From assembly GCA_026545225.1 (NCBI GenBank), contig CM048851.1, positions 34,809,956 through 34,873,955 of the forward strand: DNA of 64,000 nucleotides, given 5' to 3'. A program made the position numbers and the translations under genes. Each line of letters starts with the position of its first letter. Position 1 is the stretch's first letter. This document shows positions 1 to 11,204 of the stretch, one piece after another. The notes beneath the pieces were generated by a model. The model saw only the letters and a program-made list of their open reading frames with translations, was not told the origin of the DNA and did not search any database. The DNA comes from Cornus controversa (lineage: Eukaryota > Streptophyta > Magnoliopsida > Cornales > Cornaceae).

Positions 1-1790
1 TAACATTTGAATCTCAAAGTTCAATTTTTTAATAAAAATAATTTACTTAAATATATATTTTAATTTAGTACATAAATAATAACTAAATTATAAAATTAGT
101 GAATTCATTAAATATTATTTAGTTCAATTTTTTCAATTCCCTTCTCTAGAAGTTTTTCTATTAGTAGTGTTTTTTTATTAATTAATATTATATTTTAGGA
201 GTTTATGTTAGGAATGAAGTTAGAGAGAGAATAAATAAAATTAGAAAAAGAATACTTATTTAAATAATATTACAGTTTTGGAGTTTATGTTAAGAATGAA
301 GTTAGATAGTGAAGGAATAGAATTAGAAAGATTACTTATTTAGGAGTTAAGGAAATATTATGTTTCTACTTATTTATTAAAATAAATAATATTATAAAAA
401 TTTAAACAAGCATTATAAACAATAAAATAATGGGCATTTTTTCATTAGTATATCTCCATTGTGGTTGACCAAGGGTAAATTTTGCCAAATTATATCTTTG
501 TGTGCAATTGGAACAAACCAAACCACAAAGAGTGTGCGTGTAAATTTTTTCAAATTGAATTAAAAAATTTATAAAAGTATGAATTATAATATTATTTTTA
601 TTTTTTCTAAAATAGGAAGAGCTTTTCTTAGGGATAATGTGTGAGGCAAATAATAAATAGAATTAGAAAAGAATACTTGGTGTTTAAGATTTATGGAAAT
701 AATATGTTTCTATGTATTTATTAGAATAAATATATTATAATAAAAAATAAGAATGCATTATAAAAATAAAAAATTTACTGAAACTTTTGGACCTTTGTAC
801 TTTTAGCAATAGTGTGTGTATATATATATATCTTTTACCTTTTATTATTTTGATGGTGAAATAATATACTAATATAAAATTAAAGCTATACAGTAAAACT
901 TATAGAATTATTATCTAAGATCAAATTCATATGAAAATAATCCTTCGACGCAAATTTTTTTTTTAGAAAAAAATAAAATTGCACACAAAAACAATAAAGA
1001 TGGGTAAAATCCTTTTAGAAATTAAAATATTTATTATATTAATAGTTTTAAAGTTCGTCTTACATAGATAATATATACTTGAAACCTTTAAATAATACAA
1101 GCAAACAGTATTATTTATAATTAATAATATATCTTTTAAGTTTAGTTAACAATTGGGCAACATTTAATTTTAAAAATATATATATAAATTAACATTTGAA
1201 TCTCAAAGTTCAATCTTTTAATAAAAATAATTTACTTAAATATATATTTTAATTGAGTACATAAATAATAACTAAATTATAATATTAGTGAGTTCATTAA
1301 ATATTATTTTGTTCAATTTTTTCAATTCCCTTCTCCAGAAGTTTTTCTCTTAGTAGTGTTTTTTTATTAATTAATATTATATTTTAGGAGTTTATGTTAG
1401 GAATGAAGTTAGAGAGAGAAGAAATAAAATTAGAAAAATAATACTTATTTAAATAATATTATAGTTTTGGAGTTTGTGTTAGGAATGAAGTTAGAGAGTG
1501 AAGAAATAAAATTAGAAAATAATACTTATTTAAGAATTAAGGAAATATTATGTTTCTACTTATTTATTAGAATAAATAATATTATAAAATTTTAAACATG
1601 CATTATAAAAAAATAAAAAATGGGTGTTTTTTCATTAGTACATCTCCATTGTGGCTAACTGAGGTTAAATTTTTTCAAATTATACATTCGTGTGTAATTA
1701 GAACAAACCAAACCACAAAAAGTATGAGTGTAAAATTTGCCAAATTATACAATCAAGTGTGTAATTTACCCTATACACAAATATTGTAAA
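1..1790. repeat. AT-rich direct repeat pair, no gene
   Basis: A block of about 530 bases at 1-530 recurs at 1191-1720 with only scattered substitutions, so the two copies lie about 1.19 kb apart. Each copy contains a shorter degenerate unit of about 95 bases built around a GGAGTTTATGTTAGGAATGA word (near 198, 280, 1388 and 1470; a weaker copy lies near 620). A related tail recurs at about 3805-3905. No open frame with a plausible start was found. The pair could be a tandem duplication or the ends of an element cut by the window edge; no TG...CA termini or primer-binding site are visible, so I leave the class open. Confidence 0.7.
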
Positions 1791-2374
1791 TGGAACATTC
1801 ACATTTTTTTACTGACAATGACACTCAGATCATAAAGTTTGTATTATTTTTCTCAATATCTGGCTGAAATAGTAAAACATATGCTACTATAATAACTCAC
1901 ATGTATATAGACTTGTGATTGAAAAAATTTCCATGCATGATGATGTAAGAGCTTTAGTTCCAGCAACTTGATGTTTTTCCTATTTTCTTATGTTCGACTA
2001 TAGAACTTACAGTCATTTTTATCACATAATCAAGAACAAACTTGTGTATATATATGAATTTTTCTAAATATAGTTATATAAGAGCATCTCTTTGACCTAC
2101 TCTGTAGTCTTCTACCTACTCTATAGTCTTACTTCTATATATCTTTTTTGTGTTCAAAACTTTTGAGGTTAATCACTTTTGCATTTCACTATTCCTTAGA
2201 AATTTTACCTTAATTTATATATATGGTTATTAATTATTATTACATACATGAATTGAATGTTCTGAAACAGTTCAATATTTTTAAATTACTTCATTTAATA
2301 TGGTAATATTCTGAATGTTCTTTTCATATCTAATTATTATTATATACATATATGAATCAGTTAGTCATACTTCA

Positions 2375-2476
2375 ATGGCTACTACTCATATACAAGAGCA
2401 AAGGAGATCATACAATAAAAAATACTATGAAAATTTAACTTCTGAGGAAAAACATAACAGAATCAAAGATAATTGA
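2375..2476 (+). pseudogene. Helitron replicase N-terminal relic
   Basis: An ATG at 2375 opens about 33 codons rich in Arg, Lys, Tyr and Glu (EQRRSYNKKYYENLTSEEK), then an in-frame stop. The pattern resembles the basic RER/RYANMTPEQ-type lead-in often found at the start of plant Helitron helicase-like proteins. The Rep HUH and helicase domains are missing. Its position upstream of the RPA relic and inside a sequence with a Helitron 3' end supports the assignment, but similarity over about 30 residues is weak evidence. Confidence 0.4.
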
Positions 2477-2533
2477 TACAATAGTATTTTTTCTTGCTCT
2501 CATTTCAAGTTCAAAATATAAATTATTCGAAGA

Positions 2534-3340
2534 GGCTGGAAAACTTTCCCTAGAAGACATAATTGGAAAATCTGTAATGACATTCAAGGTATTAAATTAT
2601 TATTATTATTTTATATATTCATTTAATTTTTCTTTATTATATCACATGATTATAATGAATTCCTCTTAAAAATATATATTTTGTCACTCAATTTGCAGAA
2701 AACACATTACTTTTTTTAAACAAGAATTATAAAGATTAAAAATGCATCTGAATCATGGTACAATGCAAGAGAAAGTTGAAGTACGAAAAGATGGACTCCA
2801 AGAAGAAAGTTGAAGTATGAAAAGATGGACTCAGTTGTACTAATTGCAAGACAAAAGACACTAAATGCTTTCAAATGTATTATTATATCTTTAAACATTA
2901 TATTTTTTTAAAAAAAATTACAATATGACAAATATGTCATTCTTTATTATTATGTATCAATGAAGTATACTCATTTATGCAGATTTATGATGCAATTTCG
3001 AGTCAAAGATATAACAAATAATGCATATCTAACAATATTTGATAATTCTCAATCATTAATAAATTGTTCACTAAATGAGCTAATACAATTAAAAAGTGAG
3101 GTAATATTTTTTTCCTTACTCATAAAATTTATGGATAAAACAATTCATTTGAAATGTATCAATATTACTAAAATAAATTTGTTATTTTTGTAAGATGAGG
3201 AGATGAATGAATTTACGACAAAGTGACAAGTTGCAAAGGAAAATTGTTTCTTTTTATTATCAAGATAGATAAGAGTCAAAATGACGTAGTCAAGAATAGT
3301 TTTGTAGTGGTAGCTATCAAAGAAGTTTCACTTAAGAATG
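2534..3340 (+). pseudogene. Replication protein A large subunit (RPA1-like) fragment
   Basis: Three blocks recall the DNA-binding domain C of RPA1. About 2745-2870 holds a decayed zinc ribbon: a SWYNA start whose first Cys pair is lost, an internal duplication of about 27 bases, and a surviving second pair in SCTNCKTKD. About 2990-3100 encodes QFRVKDITNNAYLTIFDN and then SLNELIQLKSE, followed by a GTAATA donor; this matches the OB-fold strand and helix after the ribbon in plant RPA1. About 3195-3340 continues as EEMNEFTTK and later text interrupted by several stops. An exon-like block at about 2518-2588 (KLSLEDIIGKSVMTFK) may belong to it. Stops and lost cysteines make it non-functional. The likely origin is the RPA gene of the surrounding Helitron rather than the cellular RPA1. 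Confidence 0.6.
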
Positions 3341-3664
3341 ATTTATTTGAAAAAGAATTCAGAAATATAAAAAAGATGAAGTGTTGAGAATTTCCAAAAG
3401 AATAATGATAGATTGTTTAAGAATGATTAGAATTATATGATTTATTATAATTTATATTTGATTCATTCCATGTGAATAATAGTTAATTTATAATTTTTCT
3501 TTTCAACAAGTAAGTTTATATTACCAAGGTTACATAATAGAAATAATTTTTAGTATTTTAATTAATGTTTTTGAATGTGTTATAATAGTTTTCAATGATT
3601 TGGGTGTTATAATAAAATTTTAATTTATTTTTTATTCATGTGCATCGCACGTGCTTTAAACTAG

Positions 3665-5545
3665 TATATATATATGTGTGTTTTAAAGTTAAAACGAAAG
3701 TAAGGTAGCTTTATCTAATTGAAAAAAAAATATGAGATCAAGAATATCCTTTGAGTCAATGGAAGAGTAAATCAGACAATATATATAGTGTTAAGATTAG
3801 AGTGTAATTATATGTCAAACTTCAAATGTATGAGTTTAAATTTGCCAAATTATAAATAAATGTGTAATTAGAGTAAACATCCGAAAGTCTGAGTGAATTT
3901 TACCCTGAAATCTAAGTGCCTCTTTTTAAGTAGAGATTTTATTTTTTAATCTTGCAACACCTTTTACCCCAACATAATTCTGTTTCCAACATAATTTTGT
4001 TCGGTATTTCAAAATTGAATTCGGAAGACGACCCTCTTCACAGTACATTAATATGCCTCCAACACACAAAAAAAAGAAGTGTATTCAATAATCGCAATGT
4101 CTTTCAAGTTTCGATCATTTTAATTCAGGAAATCAGAGAACAATCGTTCGATCCAGGCTTTGTCATCAATCATCAGAATGCTACAGTTCTGTTCCATAGT
4201 TTGTCGTCATCAGGTATCTCATTCCATATTTTATTCAATCAATCAAAATGCTATTCATCGCATGTCTGTTCTCTTTTCCGTTCTGTTTGTTTCTCGGAAA
4301 GACCGAGAGAAAATTTAAGAAGGAAAAGATACTTCAAATGTAAACACATCGAGCCTGTTATGAACAAATTCTTTTCCTTTTACCTAATTGTTTTTAGTAA
4401 CTGAACCGATTTCGGTTCTTTTCTTTCCATTCCAGAGATTTAGACACACGTATATCAATTTTTCCCTTTTAGTTGAGAGTTCATCGAGAATTTGCTAGCT
4501 TAGAAATTATAAGAAATTGTCAATTGATTGTTAGAATCGCTTATTTTGTTCTGATTGCACAGAAAAAGTTAGCATGTGTATGTATGTATGTGTGTGTGCG
4601 TGTGTAATGACAGATTTAAAATAAATTATTTAGTGCGAGTGTATGTATACACATGTCAAATATTATAACAAATTCATTAAATTGCCATATCTAATTATCT
4701 GCTGATTTTAGTTTCTTAATCCTTCCTTTCCTTCTGTTTTTGTTTTTATACCTTTCTATTTTCAGCTATGATACTGGTTCTTTCCACTGATTTGTTATTA
4801 TATATATATATATTTTTTTTAAAAATTTATGGTTTTGTTGTGAGATTGAGATGCATTGGTCATAGAAAGTTCAGTTACCCAAGAACGAGGTAGTTGACAC
4901 CTGACCATGTTAAGAAGTGATATTATTAATATTATTACTCCGTAATTCTTTCTATGGCATTCCAAGGATGCAACTGAGTTAGCAAGAACACTCAGAGCAA
5001 ATTACTCAAGTTTTACTGATCCCCACTTGTGTATTTTAATACAGTTGCTTGTGAAATTGCCAAATTATCAGCATTGGATGTCCCATGAAATGATTGAAGC
5101 AACTTATTGATATTTTATTAGCATTTGAAATGAGTTCTCACCTTACTTTTGCATGTCATCTAAATTGAGCACCTAATAATTTTCAGTTTTTCATGTTATG
5201 CAATCTCAATTTCAACGATCATAGGTGGTGATGTCTCCATTTTCCTATGACTCAAACCTGAGGATAGATTTTTTTTTTCTTCAAAAAATGCTGTAAAAAT
5301 GAAAATAAGTTGTTGCATTTTAACAAGATTTCAAAATTCAGCTGGGGTGGCAGCTTTATTGTTCTAATGCATGGTAATTTGATAGCCACAGATATATGAA
5401 CTTGATGTACCTTCAAAATTCAAATATACATTACCTTTTAATTTATCCTTTACAAACCATATCCAGAATTGTGAAACTCGCTTCAAAATGCTTGTAATTG
5501 TAACTAAACAGGTTTTTAGAATTACACTGAACTCATAGTTTTCAA
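3665..5545. other. Intergenic, no supported gene
   Basis: The interval contains an (AT)n tract at about 3665-3675, a degenerate copy of the upstream repeat tail (3805-3905), a longer open frame at 3952-4404 that lacks an ATG until near its end, a TG-rich microsatellite near 4575-4605, and AT-rich sequence. The last part lies just downstream of the TRM-family gene and probably holds its 3' UTR and polyadenylation signals; I could not fix a poly(A) site. Confidence 0.5.
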
Positions 5546-8500
5546 TCAAACAGAAACACACACATATAATAGATCTTTCGTAATCTCGTCCACAAGTCCA
5601 TTGAGCACATGCCTCTCCACATCCCTTATAACGTCATCTTTTTCATGAAATGCGAACATCATCTCATTCCAACCAAAGTCCCACATACTGTTCACATCTG
5701 GATCTCTATCATGGATGTCTCTTTCAAGCAGTTCATGGAGGTAGTCAGCGGCATCATATTCACCACTCCCGTTGCTACCATAGAATCTTAACCTTTCCAA
5801 GTCTTTGTACAAATGTTTTACCAGATCATCCAAAGAACATATCTTCACAGAACTGATTGATATCTTCACAAAAGGATGAATAGCGAGCTCTTGTTTTCGT
5901 CCTTTTCTTTTCATTACTTCATAGCAGCAGTCTATTATGATTCTGCTTTCTTCATCTTGACTATAATAATCACTGCCCTGAAGAATGCCAACAGGTATGT
6001 TAAGTTTGAAAAGGGCCTCTGCTGTGTTGAGAAATAGTTGACTTTTTATCAGTATCTGCTTGAGATCTATTTCCCATTCTGTCAATAGCACTTGTTTCTC
6101 TGATGTGGAAATTTTCTTGTGCTCACTATGTGAAAAGTCAGAGATTCCGATGCTTGCTTCATTGACTCCTGCAACATGTAAAGAATCAGCTTTAATAATT
6201 AATTTTATCCATGTGCATATGTCTTTATTGCAATTTATATCAAAGCAGAATATCATCTTTTATCAAGACCTGGATGAAGAGGTTTGTTGGTGAGGATGAA
6301 TGATGAAGGTTTTGAAAGATTGTTGGATGTGTGGGGTAGGTATTTCGTCTTTACCAAGATTTTTGTAGGTTCTATATGGATAAGAACATCTATCTTGAGG
6401 ATGAATAAAAGGATTTAGAACTTGGAAGGATGACAAGAATGATTTTTTTTTTCCTTTTTTTTTTGGGGAGAAGGTAAGAACATATAAAATGTAAAGTATT
6501 ACTTGCCACTACCACCAGATTTCTTACTTAGGAGGTCTCCTGCTTCCTTCTTTAGAAAGGTTAGGCACAGGGTTCAAGTCCTGGTAATTCATGCAAACGG
6601 GTGTTCTCTGGGTAGGGGAGGGCTACTTCTCATTGTGTAGTCATGCCATTAATCTTTTTTTTTTTTTAAAAGAAGAAGAAGAAGAAGAAACGGTGATAGG
6701 CCTGAACCTTTTATACTCACCATTAAGTGGACTTGGTACAGTTTTGTGAGACTTCAGTTCTTGATCTTTGCTGAAAGCAGGTAGTTGGCCTTGGCAATCA
6801 ATAGAAACTGTAGAAAGTTCTGAGGTTTCGTTATTGCACTGCATAACAACCAACAAAGCATAGTGTGAGGTTGCTGCTGCTTTTTAGAACTATGCAGTTT
6901 TGTAAGAAGTAGGTTGTTTTTCAAACGATAGTTCAGTCATACTTAATATGCTGTGAATTGATAATTTTTGGTAAAGATGAGCTTACACTGTCATTCTGAA
7001 TTAGAGTATGAGGTACTTTTTGGCTTCGACATTCCTCCCCCTCAGAACTGTAAAAAATAGGAGCCTGTCCAGTTTCATCGTACAATTGTTCTGCCCCATT
7101 CTGTGACTGATTGCTTGCTTCTGATTTGTTGGATCTAACGATGTGCACTTGTGCTTCTATGGACTTGTTGGCACTCACTTGTTCTGCTCCTTTGAAGCCG
7201 ATTTTGTCACGCCTTTTTTGTTTCATTTCTTGAATAATTGAAATCTGATGCTTCAACGGTCTTGCGAAGTTTTGTGAAGCTCCATTTCTTCTATTCCTTA
7301 CTTCATCCATTTTTCGAGGGGTCTCACTTCTATTCACTTTCACAAAATCTACCTTTTTCTGTTTGGTTGGGACTCGGACAGGATTCTCTTCTGTAAATGC
7401 TGGAATGCTACCTTTTACCTTTTCTGTTTCAGATCCAAGTTCTCTTGGAGATGCATTTTGAGCTGAGTTTCCGCTCATTGGAATTTTTGTGTCAACCTTC
7501 AAGCTAATATTATTTCCATATCTGACATGATCTTCTTGGTGCCTGCTATTTGGCAGCCCTTTCACCAGCCTTGCATCAACAGCTTCTGTAGAACTTCTCT
7601 TACTAGGTGCCGCTTTGTTCATATGTGGCTGCTGCTTTTGCTTTTGCATACTTGTAGCATCATGCATGCGTCTTGATGAACTCTTGGATTCCACTTCACT
7701 TCCTTTCGGTTTCCTTACCAGAAACTTCTGTTTTGCACTCTGCTGATCTCTCTTTTCTGTTTGATGCTTTTCTTCTTGAGCCTCAGATTTTCTTAATGTG
7801 TGCAGATAGTGCAATCCTTGATCATCCTGGGGCTTTTGTGGACTGATTGGGATGAGCCTGCTTGCGTTTTTATTTTCTGTTTGAAGTGTGATTTCCCTGA
7901 TCCCAGGTTTTTCTTGTGTTATATTTGAAGGTTCTGGAGTTTTGTGTCTCTGCGGTGCTTTCCGCTGCATCTCATCCTTTGAGACTGGTTGCTTGGTTTC
8001 ACCCTTTTCTGTGCCTTTCTGTTCCCGGTGCTTTGTATTATCATGCCCTCCCTCCTGCTGAAATTCCTTTCTACTCGCTGTAATTTGAGGTAATTGGCTG
8101 ACGTTGCTTTGTTCTTTATTTATTGTGGAGGTGGTCTTTCTTGAGCCTGGGACTGGAGGTAATTGGCTGATGTTGCTTTGTTCTTTATTTATGGTGGAGG
8201 TGGTCTTTCTTGAGCCTGGGACTGGATTTAGTTTATCTGCCTTTTCCAAGTCTTTCCAGTGTGATTTTCCATCAGGAATCAACTCCTCGGTGTTGGCATT
8301 TCGAGTTGCCTTAATCTTTCCAGCTTTCAGCACAAATGCAGTATCCCGAGTTAGTGGTATCTCATTGGCTTGCACATTTTTCTCTGTAGTTGGAAATTCC
8401 GGATTCTTAGTACCTCTCATATTTGGTTCAGCATTCTTGGGACTTGCGCGAGCAGTCTTCTTCGAGGGCATCTGATCTTGCTTCTTTGAGTTTGATTCTT

Positions 8501-10373
8501 TCGTCGTCTTTGAATCTACAAATTTGGGTAGCTCTTCCAGTCCCATCAGTTTTGCAATTACATTTGACATTCTCCCCTTCTCTGGTTTGTATTGTGATGA
8601 ACCTGAGTAATTCTTTGATTCCAAGAATGCAGACAGGGCTTTGAAATCGGGGCCACAGCTAGCTTCCCTCTTATGAGGCACCAAATTGGAGGTAGTTAGA
8701 GCTAGTTTTCCAGGGACATCAGGAGCTTCTGTTGGATATGTGAGGGCCATAAGCTTCTGCTTGGGATCAGTCTTTGCAACCTTTTGGATGCCATGAGAAT
8801 TCCTTGAGGGCTTATCGAAAGAGAATCTTGGCCGGTCCAGTTGCTTCTGTTCAAGTAATCTGATAGTTCCGTCTTCTTCTTCCCCGTCTTCCTCGAGCAA
8901 TCTAATCCGGTTTTTTCTCTGAGGGCTGACCATGTACTCTGAAGCTTCCTGCAGGTTTACAAGCATTCTCAGAGACTCTTCCAAATCTATGGCCCCCTTC
9001 AACAGTTCCTTTCCAATTTCTATCGAATACCTATCAAAGTTCATGCCATTAGAGCAAGCTCTGAGAATCTGGTTCAATTTCTGTGCCCCTCTTGATATTT
9101 CTTTGATATGGAGATGGGAGAGGGTAGGAAACTGGCTAGTTGAAGGTCGGTGGTTATCAAATATGTTTCTTTCCATCTTTCCATGATCTAGTGATCTCCT
9201 ACCAATTTGATGCAGGAAATTTAGCATTGAACTATTGCCTGAGGAATCCATTTTACCAAGTTTTCCTCCATGTTCAAGGGCAAAAGATAGGGCCATGGAC
9301 AGATCTCCAATCGGTTGCGAGTTTCGGCCTCCTCCAAAAGGAACAATTTGTTTTGAAGATGCTTCAATATTGAGTGATCTATTGCCTCCACTAGACCTTC
9401 TCCCTGAGTTCGCTGGTCTGGAACCAATCTGCAAGGAACTGAAACATATGATGTACTAAACTTTGTAGAGCTACTTGGCTGTCTCAGTAAAGAACACAAT
9501 TTTCAGGTAGGTTGATGAAGAACTTACAGATTCTAGCGCTTTTATTTGTCGAGATCCTTTGTAGGTACGTCCAGGGTTTCCATATGCATCTGTTGATCCA
9601 GAAACACAAGAAATAAAGAACACAAAATAGTTGCCTGAATGCATGCACAAAACATTGTAATAATACATGCCTATTAGTGCTCTGAAAGGCAGATACTAGG
9701 CACATGACTTCTACTCTAAACAAGACTAGATTTACAACTTTCAGGATTAAAACATCAATAGTAGGAGGCCACTCCCCTTATATGTTTGATTGAAAATATA
9801 GCCTTCCATGTATCTCCTAAGGTTCTTTAAACACAAGCATGTATGCACATGTTCAATGTCATGGACACCCAGTACTTGTCTAAAAGCTCAGAATAGCTCA
9901 AGCACTTGTACTGAATTTTACACAACTGCGCTCTGGGAATGGTTTGTCCTACCTCAAATATATATATATATATATATAGGAAGGAGGGTAGGTTGTGTGT
10001 GTGTGTGTGTATATATACTTGTTGGGGATTGGGGATTTGGGAAGGAGGGTAGGTTGTGCTTCTTCGCAAGATGTTCCCTAGAAATGAAATGGAACTTGAA
10101 AAATCATTATAGTGGTCTTAAATATCATCCCAGTTTAACCTTGATCTCAGAGGTGAGAGAGTCTCATATATATGAGATCAAGGTTAAACTGGGATGATAT
10201 TTAAGACCACTATAATGATTTTTCAAGTTCCATTTCATTTCTAGGGAACATCTTGCGAAGAAGCACAACCTACCCTCCTTCCCAAATCCCCAATCCCCAA
10301 CAAGTATATATACACACACACACACACACACAACCTACCCTCCTTCCCCAATCCCAACAAGTACACACACACA

Positions 10374-10417
<44 letters not shown>

Positions 10418-11204
10418 AGGGGGGGATGACAAATAAAATGACATGTGAGAGAATTCTATTTACAGTTCTGCATTTTCCAAATGATCCTGCTAACTTCTTG
10501 AATTGCATCAAGTTTTGTGATATTGCTCGGGAGTCACCGACTTCAGTTGTGAATCTTATGATACATTCACCATCATACAGGCCACAATGGAGTTGATACT
10601 TCTAGACATGACAATGTTCTACTTATGAGGTTTTTGCTTGAAAATACTTTGTATGATAGATGTAAATAATAAATATTATATCCATGTAATAAACAAATGA
10701 CATGTCAAAGAATTCTTCTCTTCACAACTTTGAAGTTTCTAAGTTATCCTCTTCACTTCTGAAAAGCAGTTGTTACCTGCTGCTGCTTTTAGAATTACTT
10801 CAAGTAAGTGAACAAGAATAAAAATCCAGACAAAGTTTATGATATTGTTTAAGAGTCAATATTTTCAATTATAAGTTATTCACTTTAGCACATACATTGA
10901 AGACTTTGAAGTTGATATTACATTTTCTGTGTTTCTTATGTTTTTTGCTTATACAGAACAAGATAGGTTTTTTCATTATGTTTTTTTTTTTCGCTTTTAT
11001 ATAGAACAGATAAAATTGATATAATTGAAAATACTTTGTTAGTTGGATGATCATATTCCCAGTTCTAAAATGTAAAGACACCTGAAGATGCTTACCTCCG
11101 GCCACCGGAGTTGAACGGCTTGAGCTCTGAGATGCAGCCATCCGTTCTTTCCGCATCCGAAGATCGCTTAGCAGCTTCTGAGCAAAGTCTGATCTTGTTG
11201 CCAT
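5546..11204 (-). CDS. TRM/LONGIFOLIA-type protein with DUF3741-like motif and DUF4378
   Basis: Five coding exons were assembled: 11204-11096, 9589-9528, 9428-6987, 6838-6721 and 6168-5546. Phases match at every junction and the total of 3354 nt gives 1117 residues plus TGA. The chosen start, ATG at 11204 (MATRSDFAQKLL), is the first ATG of the frame and typical of this family. The protein is basic and low in complexity. Residues 346-358 (NVIAKLMGLEELP) are the DUF3741-associated motif of TRM (TON1-recruiting motif) and LONGIFOLIA proteins. Residues about 940-1111 form a DUF4378-like C-terminal domain with the acidic DPDVNSMWDFGWNEM stretch and a closing LVDEI...DLL helix. Family members bind microtubules and TON1/TRM/PP2A components and affect division-plane setting and cell elongation; that role is inferred here. 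A 23-residue unit is duplicated in tandem at 459-481 and 482-504. Intron 1 holds a long inverted repeat and intron 4 a SINE. I cannot say which TRM number it is. Confidence 0.88.
6525..6668 (+). mobile_element. tRNA-derived SINE, poly(T) end
   Basis: A Pol III B-box-like GGTTCAAGTCC lies at about 6571-6581. It is preceded by a CTCCTGCTTCC...AGAAAGG segment resembling the head of plant Au-type SINEs, and followed by a conserved-looking tail (GTAGTCATGCC) that ends in a run of T at 6653-6667. It lies in intron 4 of the TRM-family gene, opposite in orientation. The A box and target-site duplication are not clear, so the left border is approximate. A (GAA)n tract follows directly. Confidence 0.6.
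8087..8226 (-). repeat. 69 bp in-frame tandem duplication in TRM exon 3
   Basis: Two adjacent 69-base units (period 69, about 8089-8157 and 8158-8226) differ at about three positions. Each encodes 23 residues beginning PVPGSRKTTSTINKEQ, and the reading frame is kept. The unit lies in a disordered, basic part of the protein between the LMGLE motif and the C-terminal DUF4378-like domain. Confidence 0.9.
9979..10347. repeat. Long near-perfect inverted repeat (foldback)
   Basis: The left arm (9979-10149) and right arm (10173-10347) are reverse complements, with a 23-base spacer at 10150-10172. The inner 90 or so bases of each arm match without a mismatch, and the outer part matches apart from the number of CA/TG units (8 left, 10 right). 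Each arm contains the GGAAGGAGGGTAGGTTG word twice, flanking the TG tract. Both arms lie within intron 1 of the TRM gene, so the pre-mRNA would contain a hairpin of about 170 bp. A third, shorter copy of the arm end follows at about 10331-10365. No target-site duplication was found. Confidence 0.93.
10363..10416. repeat. CA/GA microsatellite
   Basis: A short (CA)n run is followed by about 18 GA units and then a G-rich run. It directly follows the foldback repeat in intron 1 of the TRM gene. Confidence 0.9.

Larger units (their letters stand above)
2088..3664 (+). mobile_element. Helitron remnant carrying RPA relics
   Basis: The 3' end is diagnostic of a plant Helitron: a small hairpin with arms GTGC and GCAC around ATC at 3640-3650, then CTAG at 3661-3664 followed by a target T. 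Inside are a relic resembling the N-terminal part of Helitron replicases (about 2375-2476) and a relic of replication protein A (about 2534-3340), a gene that autonomous plant Helitrons commonly carry. The 5' end is inferred only: a TCTC at about 2088 preceded by A fits the expected 5' TC but is not certain. The element appears to sit within the AT-rich repeat family of 1-1790, since a related tail reappears just downstream. Confidence 0.7.

Noticed and set aside
3952-4404. Open frame of about 150 codons on the plus strand upstream of the TRM 3' end
   Set aside because: It opens at a TTG, has no ATG until close to its end, shows no domain and has no splice context; it is an AT-region open stretch.
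6571-6581. B-box-like GGTTCAAGTCC considered as a tRNA gene
   Set aside because: No acceptor or anticodon stem can be formed around it, and it is followed by a SINE-type poly(T) tail.
8104-9459. Several plus-strand open frames of 70-123 codons
   Set aside because: They lie antisense to TRM exon 3, and one repeats only because of the 69 bp duplication; they are shadows of the real gene.
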